Assembly: GCF_030250645.1 (NCBI RefSeq)
Contig: NZ_JASSVS010000010.1
Coordinates: forward strand, 1 to 64,000
Length of the DNA stretch: 64,000 nt
Direction: 5' to 3'
DNA from: Marinobacter azerbaijanicus
GTDB taxonomy: Bacteria; Pseudomonadota; Gammaproteobacteria; Pseudomonadales; Oleiphilaceae
The translations under genes and the position numbers were made by a program. Numbering within the stretch: position 1 is the first letter of the stretch; the number at the start of each line of letters is the position of its first letter. Below, piece after piece: positions 58,899 to 64,000 of the stretch. A model generated the notes under the pieces. That model was given only the letters and a program-made list of their open reading frames with translations. It was not told the DNA's origin and searched no databases.

Positions 58899-59693
58899 TT
58901 ACACGGCAACGGCCGCGGATGTCTTTTGTGAACCATGCCGGCGAACCATTTCGCCAGCCAGGGCCAGGTAAGCAATCGCACCTTTGGAGGCCCGATCATA
59001 CTTGAGCGCCGGCATGCCGTAACTGGGTGCCTCGGCCAGCCGGACATTGCGGGGAATCACCGCCTTGTACACCTTCTCGCCGAAGAACTCACTGAGCTGG
59101 CCGGAAACATCCAGGGTCAGGCTGTTACGGGGGTCGTACATGGTCCGCAGGATGCCTTCCACCTGCAGGTCCGGATTCACGGTTTCCTGAATCTGCTCAA
59201 CCGTGTTCATCAGCGCCGCCAGACCTTCCAGTGCGTAATACTCACACTGCATGGGGATCAGCACGGTATCCGCCGCCGAGAGCGCATTGACCGTCAGCAG
59301 GCTGAGGGAGGGCGGGCAATCAATAAGAATGTAGTCGTAGTTTTCCCGCACCTTATTGAGGGCCAGACGCAGGCGGTGCTCACGACCGATTTCGTTCATC
59401 AGTTCCACTTCGGCGGCAGTCAGGTCACCGTTGGCCGGCAGGATGTCGAAGCCGGATGCCTCCGCCCGGAAAATCACTTCCGCGGCGGTGGCCCTTTTGG
59501 TCAGCATGTCGTAGCCGGAACGCTCCAGTGCGTTCTTGTCCACGCCGCTGCCCATGGTGGCATTGCCCTGTGGGTCCATATCCACCAGCAGCACACGGCG
59601 CTTGGTCGCGGCCAGCGAAGCAGCCAGGTTGACGCAGGTGGTGGTTTTCCCCACACCGCCTTTCTGATTGGTCACTGCAATCACACGCGCCAT
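58899..59693 (-). CDS. parA: chromosome-partitioning ATPase ParA
   Basis: The product is 264 residues. RVIAVTNQKGGVGKTTTCVN is the deviant Walker A motif, and VLLVDMDPQGNATMGSG and YILIDCPPSLSLLTVNAL complete the ATPase. It drives origin segregation with ParB. ATG 59693 lies 3 bases beyond the rsmG stop region, so translation is coupled; the upstream frame extension belongs to rsmG. Confidence 0.97.
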   Translation of the reverse strand: MARVIAVTNQKGGVGKTTTCVNLAASLAATKRRVLLVDMDPQGNATMGSGVDKNALERSGYDMLTKRATAAEVIFRAEASGFDILPANGDLTAAEVELMNEIGREHRLRLALNKVRENYDYILIDCPPSLSLLTVNALSAADTVLIPMQCEYYALEGLAALMNTVEQIQETVNPDLQVEGILRTMYDPRNSLTLDVSGQLSEFFGEKVYKAVIPRNVRLAEAPSYGMPALKYDRASKGAIAYLALAGEMVRRHGSQKTSAAVAV

Positions 59694-59695
59694 GA

Positions 59696-60358
59696 CTAGC
59701 CTCCTGTCCTGAAATTCTGATGGCTGGCATCCCGTCCGATCACCAGCAGATGCCGGTCGCCGTCGGAGCCGGGCACCGATAATGAGTGCCGGGATCTGAG
59801 TTGCCACCCCGCCGGTAGGGCAGCTACCTCATCATCCGGAAACTGGCCTTTCATGGCAAGGAACTCGCCACCATCCGCGAGCAGATGCCCGCACCAGGCG
59901 ACAATATTTTCCAGCGCCGTGAACGCCCGGCTGCTGATCTGGCGATACTGGATTGCGGGATCGCAGCTCTCCGCCCGGCCATGGATAATCTCCACGTTTT
60001 TCAGGCCCAGCTCCAGCACACACTGGGTGAGGAACCGGGTTTTCTTGCTGTTGCTGTCCAGCAGGGTAAACCGCTTATGGGGCAAGGCAATGGCCAGGGG
60101 AATACCCGGCAAACCACCACCGGCGCCCACATCCAGCAAATGATCAGCGGTGATGAACGGCAGGATGCTCAGGCTGTCCAGTAACTGGCGCGAAACCATC
60201 TCCCGCGGCTCCCGAACGGCCGTGAGATTATACGCCCGATTCCATTTGTTGAGCAGTGCCAGAAACGCCAGTAGCTGTTGCTGGCTGGCCTGATCGAGCT
60301 CCAGATTCAGGTCAGCCAGACCCTGGGCGAGCTGGCGTTGCCAGAGTGCGTCGCTCAT
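59696..60358 (-). CDS. rsmG: 16S rRNA (guanine527-N7)-methyltransferase
   Basis: The product is 220 residues. HLLDVGAGGGLPGIPLAIAL is the S-adenosylmethionine-binding motif, and NKWNRAYNLTAVREPREMVS then RQLLDSLS is the RsmG signature. It methylates G527 of 16S rRNA. It lies 8 bases after mnmG and directly before parA. Confidence 0.96.
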   Translation of the reverse strand: MSDALWQRQLAQGLADLNLELDQASQQQLLAFLALLNKWNRAYNLTAVREPREMVSRQLLDSLSILPFITADHLLDVGAGGGLPGIPLAIALPHKRFTLLDSNSKKTRFLTQCVLELGLKNVEIIHGRAESCDPAIQYRQISSRAFTALENIVAWCGHLLADGGEFLAMKGQFPDDEVAALPAGWQLRSRHSLSVPGSDGDRHLLVIGRDASHQNFRTGG

Positions 60359-60366
60359 GGGTGCGC

Positions 60367-62253
60367 TCAGGCGGACTGTTTGCGCAGAAGATCGCGCTTC
60401 TTCAGATGCACCAGCACCTGGGAAATAGCCGCTGGAGTGACGCCCTGGATTCGGGAGGCCTGGGCCACGGTTTCCGGCCGGACTTCCTTGAGCTTCTGCC
60501 TGATCTCGTTGGACAGGCCGCCGATGGCGTCAAAATCAATATCATCCGGCAGGCGGGTGTTCTCGTTCCGGCGCAGGCGCTCAATCTCATCCGTCTGGCG
60601 GGAGATGTAGCCTTCGTACTTGATCTCGATCTCCACCTGGTCCGCAACGATCGGATCGTCTGCAATCCCGTCTGCCATCTGTGCAATATGGCTGTAGTTG
60701 ATCTCCGGGCGCCGCAGCAGTTCCGCCAGGGTCTGGTCACGATTCATGGGCTGGCGCAGGAAGCTGTTGGCAGCGTCGCCACCGGCCGTGCCCGGATGAA
60801 TACGGGTGGTTTCCAGGCGGTTGCGCTCTGCTGCGATAGCGTCACGCTTGGTATTGAATGCCTGCCAGCGCTGCTCATCCACGACCCCCAGCTTGTGGCC
60901 GGTTTCGGTCAGGCGCAGGTCGGCATTGTCTTCCCGCAGAATCAGCCGGTATTCGGCACGGCTGGTGAACATGCGGTACGGCTCGGAGGTACCCATGGTA
61001 ATGAGGTCGTCCACCAGGACGCCGAGATAGGCTTCGTCGCGACGAGGATACCACTCGTCTTTCTCCTGGGCTCGCAATGCCGCGTTGATACCCGCCAGCA
61101 GCCCCTGGGCGCCGGCTTCTTCGTAGCCGGTAGTGCCGTTGATCTGGCCGGCAAAATACAGGCCCTGGATAAACTTGGTTTCCAGGGTGTGGCGCAGGTC
61201 CTGGGGGTTCAGGAAATCGTACTCGATGGCGTAGCCGGGCCGGGTAATGTGGGCGTGTTCGAAGCCTGGAATGGTGCGCACGGCCGCCAGCTGAATATCA
61301 AACGGCAGACTGGTGGAAATGCCGTTGGGATACAGCTCGTTGGTGGTCAGGCCTTCCGGCTCCACGAAAATCTGGTGCGAGTCCTTGTCCGCAAAGCGGC
61401 TGACCTTGTCCTCGATGGACGGGCAGTAACGGGGCCCGATGCCTTCTATGTTGCCGGCAAACATGGGAGACCGGTCAAAGCCGCTGCGGATGATGTCGTG
61501 GGTCTGCTCAGTCGTACGGGTTACGTAGCAACACACCTGCTCCGGGTGCTGGTCGCGGGAACCGAGAAAAGACATCACCGGCGCCGGATCGTCACCCCAT
61601 TGCTCCTGCATCACGGAAAAATCCACACTGCGGGCATCGATGCGGGGTGGGGTACCGGTCTTCAGACGGCCGACGTTGAATGGCAACTCCCGAAGGCGCT
61701 GTGCAAGGGCGTTGGCGGGGGCGTCGCCGGCCCGGCCACCTGAGTGTTGCTGCATGCCGATGTGGATAACACCACCCAGGAAGGTGCCGGTCGTCAGCAC
61801 CACTGTCGGCGCGCGGAAACGGATGCCGGACTGGGTCACCACCCCGGTGATGCGCTCGCCCTCAACGATCAGATCGTCGGCGGCCTGCTGGAACAGGGTC
61901 AGGTTGGGCTGGTTTTCAAGGATTTCGCGAATGGCGGCCTTGTACAGTACCCGGTCCGCCTGGGCGCGGGTGGCGCGAACAGCCGGTCCCTTACGGGAAT
62001 TGAGTACCCGGAACTGAATACCCGCTTTATCAGTGGCCATCGCCATGGCACCACCCAGGGCATCGATTTCCTTCACCAAGTGGCTCTTGCCAATACCGCC
62101 AATGGCCGGGTTACAGGACATCTGGCCCAGGGTTTCAATATTGTGGGTCAGCAGCAGGGTCCGGGAACCCATGCGCGCAGCCGCCAGCGCGGCTTCAGTG
62201 CCGGCATGGCCACCACCAATGACAATCACATCGAAACGGCTCGGATAATCCAC
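60367..62253 (-). CDS. mnmG: tRNA uridine-5-carboxymethylaminomethyl modification enzyme MnmG
   Basis: The product is 628 residues. The FAD motif VIGGGHAGTEAALAAARMG, the conserved CNPAIGGIGKSHLVKEIDAL and the C-terminal EARGVTPAAIS-like SRIQGVTPAAISQVLVHLKK are intact. With MnmE it modifies wobble uridines. mnmE is not adjacent here; the upstream gap holds DnaA-box-like sites. Confidence 0.97.
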   Translation of the reverse strand: MDYPSRFDVIVIGGGHAGTEAALAAARMGSRTLLLTHNIETLGQMSCNPAIGGIGKSHLVKEIDALGGAMAMATDKAGIQFRVLNSRKGPAVRATRAQADRVLYKAAIREILENQPNLTLFQQAADDLIVEGERITGVVTQSGIRFRAPTVVLTTGTFLGGVIHIGMQQHSGGRAGDAPANALAQRLRELPFNVGRLKTGTPPRIDARSVDFSVMQEQWGDDPAPVMSFLGSRDQHPEQVCCYVTRTTEQTHDIIRSGFDRSPMFAGNIEGIGPRYCPSIEDKVSRFADKDSHQIFVEPEGLTTNELYPNGISTSLPFDIQLAAVRTIPGFEHAHITRPGYAIEYDFLNPQDLRHTLETKFIQGLYFAGQINGTTGYEEAGAQGLLAGINAALRAQEKDEWYPRRDEAYLGVLVDDLITMGTSEPYRMFTSRAEYRLILREDNADLRLTETGHKLGVVDEQRWQAFNTKRDAIAAERNRLETTRIHPGTAGGDAANSFLRQPMNRDQTLAELLRRPEINYSHIAQMADGIADDPIVADQVEIEIKYEGYISRQTDEIERLRRNENTRLPDDIDFDAIGGLSNEIRQKLKEVRPETVAQASRIQGVTPAAISQVLVHLKKRDLLRKQSA

Positions 62254-62439
62254 AACATCACCTCGGCAAACGGGGTATCAGAAAAATTCTGGGTATTGAA
62301 AAACAGCCTGAAAATCAGGGCGGGGAGTATAACGCCTCACCCGGTAAATTGCAGTCAGAATGTGCAAATTTTAACCAGACGGTGTGGTCTGGGAAACCCC
62401 CGAAGCGTCATGACCGCAATATCGGACGTTCCACGGCGA

Positions 62440-62682
62440 GTTTCACAGATAGTGGATAACCGAAATCCGAAAAATTTCAGCGTGTTGTAGACACCTTCTC
62501 AGAAAACTTTTCAAGAAAGTTATCCACATTCACAGAGTCCGTTCGGAAGGCCTTAAATGCCAGTTAAGACTCTGTTTTTAAATAATTATCGTAATTTTAA
62601 TCAGAGCTTATCCGAAGGTTATCCCATTATTTATCCACAATCTGAGTGCCTCAGGCAGGGACCCTCAGAACTTATCCATTTC
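62440..62682. other. oriC: candidate chromosomal replication origin (oriC)
   Basis: The 411-bp gap between mnmG and the RND gene has two perfect DnaA boxes TTATCCACA (62520-62528 and 62631-62639), an inverted one-mismatch box AGTGGATAA (62451-62459), and further TTATCC-starting variants at 62608-62616, 62619-62627 and 62672-62680. An AT-rich stretch (62572-62602) lies between them, as a duplex-unwinding region would. In E. coli oriC also borders mnmG. parAB nearby supports an origin-proximal location. dnaA itself is not in the window. Confidence 0.6.
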
Positions 62683-64000
62683 TTTTGATTGTGGCGCCGT
62701 GGCCATACCCCGGCCGCCGCCAGACCCGGCGGCCAGCCTCTCCAATTCCAGGCTGACCGCATTGCTGGATTTGGCAAATCTCGCCAGCAGGTTGTACAGC
62801 ACGGGAATGATGAACAGGGTCAGGGTGGTGGCAAAGATCAGCCCGCCAAGGATTACGATGCCGATGGAAGCCCGGCTTTCAGCGCCGGCACCGGTTGCCA
62901 GCACCAGCGGTATCGCACCAAAGACCGTGGAGATAGTCGTCATCAATACCGGTCGGAAGCGCAGGATCGCGCCCTCCAGAATGGCCTCTCGGACTTCGTA
63001 GCCCCTGTCCCGTAACTGGTTGGCGAACTCGACGATCAATATCCCGTTCTTGGCCATCAGCCCGAGCAGCATAATGATGCCGATCTGGCTGTAGATGTTC
63101 AGAGTGATGCCGGAGAAATAGAGCGCATAGAGTGCACCGGTAACCGCCAGCGGCACCGACAGCATGATGATCATCGGGTGGATCCAGCTCTCAAACTGCG
63201 CCGCCAGCACCAGGAAAACGATCACGAACGCCAGTCCGAAGGTCACATAGATAGCCGCTGAGGACTCCTGGAACTCCCGGCTCAGGCCCTTGAAACTGAC
63301 CCGGGCCTCGGGGGGCAGGTTATCCACAGCGAGATTGTTCAGGTAACTCAATGCCGAACCCAGATCATAGCCATCGGCCAGGGAACCACTGATTACCACC
63401 GCCGGCAGACGATCAATACGCCGCAGATCCGGGTTGGCGCCCACCTCTTCGATCGTCACCAGGGCTTCCAGGGGAATCAGATCGCCGCCCTGCCGAGGCC
63501 GCAGGAACACGCGCCCAAGATCATTGGGGGTAGCCCGGTCGATATCGGCCGCCTGCACGATGACATCGTATTCCCGCCCCCGGTCCAGGTAGGTGGTTAC
63601 CTGTCTTGAGGCCAGCATGGTCTGCAGGGTCAGACCCACGTCTTCCACGGTAACGTCAAGATCCGCAGCCCGCTCCCGGTCGATGGTGACGTTCAGTTCC
63701 GGGCGCGTCAGCTCGAAGTCGGTCTCCAGGCTGAGGAGATTGGGGTTTGCTTTCGCCCGTTCGACAATTTCCTCACTCCACGCCTGTACCGATTCATAGT
63801 CCGGGCCGCCAATGACAAATTCCACAGGCTGATTGAAGCCACGCTGTCCGAGGCCCGGTGGGTTCACCGCCACGGATCGCACGCCCGGAATATCTGCCAG
63901 CTTGTCACGAAGCTCACTGGTGATCTGCTGCTGCTTGATCTCCCGCTCGTCCCAGGGAGCCAGTCCCATGATCATGAAGGCATTGTCCGCCTCGTTGCGG
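62665..64000 (-). CDS. RND-family multidrug efflux transporter, 3' part
   Basis: About 445 C-terminal residues are present; the frame runs off the right edge (RNEADNAFMIMGLAPWDERE continues without a start). It matches the second half of an AcrB/MexB-type pump: periplasmic porter subdomains (about 1-190), then membrane helices with LAAQFESWIHPMIIMLSVPL, QIGIIMLLGLMAKNGILIVE (helix with proton-relay neighbours) and SIGIVILGGLIFATTLTLFI. The substrate is not evident. Confidence 0.93.
   Translation of the reverse strand, partial: RNEADNAFMIMGLAPWDEREIKQQQITSELRDKLADIPGVRSVAVNPPGLGQRGFNQPVEFVIGGPDYESVQAWSEEIVERAKANPNLLSLETDFELTRPELNVTIDRERAADLDVTVEDVGLTLQTMLASRQVTTYLDRGREYDVIVQAADIDRATPNDLGRVFLRPRQGGDLIPLEALVTIEEVGANPDLRRIDRLPAVVISGSLADGYDLGSALSYLNNLAVDNLPPEARVSFKGLSREFQESSAAIYVTFGLAFVIVFLVLAAQFESWIHPMIIMLSVPLAVTGALYALYFSGITLNIYSQIGIIMLLGLMAKNGILIVEFANQLRDRGYEVREAILEGAILRFRPVLMTTISTVFGAIPLVLATGAGAESRASIGIVILGGLIFATTLTLFIIPVLYNLLARFAKSSNAVSLELERLAAGSGGGRGMATAPQSKEMDKF

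Noticed and set aside
60256..61743. 495-codon open frame on the plus strand
   Set aside because: It is antisense to mnmG, has no recognisable domain and shows the His/Gln/Val-rich composition of a GC-rich shadow frame.

Overview
The window reads as part of a marine, salt-adapted gammaproteobacterial chromosome, most likely Marinobacter or a close relative. This is inferred from gene content and order: an atpIBEFHAGDC-glmU-glmS block beside parAB-rsmG-mnmG, a betIBA operon with a choline transporter gene, NhaB and Kef-type cation antiporters, an SbtA-type bicarbonate transporter, and a B12-controlled class Ia ribonucleotide reductase. Nearly all genes lie on the minus strand. No tRNA, rRNA or CRISPR array was seen.

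Positions 1-9272 are accessory DNA. A partial IS66-family element (1-76) borders an integron cassette array (about 111-8803). Its genes all point left on the minus strand and are separated by attC sites whose outer boxes follow RYYYAAC...GTTRRRY. At the right end is an attI-like boundary, then a divergent intI gene with an intact LexA-boxed promoter that encodes only the first 86 residues of the integrase. The integron is therefore probably immobile unless an integrase is supplied in trans. Cassette cargo, from attI outward, is yefM-yoeB, a small membrane protein, higBA-2, phd-parE, a DUF2306 protein, a GNAT enzyme, a solute-binding protein plus a short Rho-like ATPase, a VOC/GFA gene chimera, an AT-rich two-gene unit of unknown function, a second GNAT, an alpha/beta-hydrolase fragment, an orphan protein and a Trypco2-domain protein.

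Positions 9343-34390 hold metabolic and stress genes: a PfkB kinase, a LOG-family hydrolase, an acetylpolyamine amidohydrolase, choline-to-betaine conversion (betIBA with a perfect 20-bp BetI-type palindrome), AhpCF with a possible OxyR site, SbtA with a NhaR-like regulator and a Kef-type antiporter, a PAS protein whose GGDEF domain has lost its catalytic core, and an envelope cluster. The envelope cluster comprises an ECF sigma/anti-sigma pair, a CHASE2 protein, a small secreted protein, an M48 lipoprotein, a divergent subtilase, an outer-membrane barrel and an Ala-rich secreted protein.

Positions 34416-47061 contain nrdAB behind a cobalamin riboswitch enlarged by nested hairpins, a DUF3047 protein, a solute-binding protein, NhaB, a DadA-like dehydrogenase behind a tandem glycine riboswitch, and a DctPQM-type TRAP transporter.

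Positions 47226-64000 are core genes: glmS, glmU, the complete ATP synthase operon with a strong promoter and terminator, parB, parA, rsmG and mnmG. Next to mnmG is an AT-rich 411-bp gap with a cluster of DnaA-box-like sequences, a candidate oriC, followed by the 3' part of an RND efflux pump gene.
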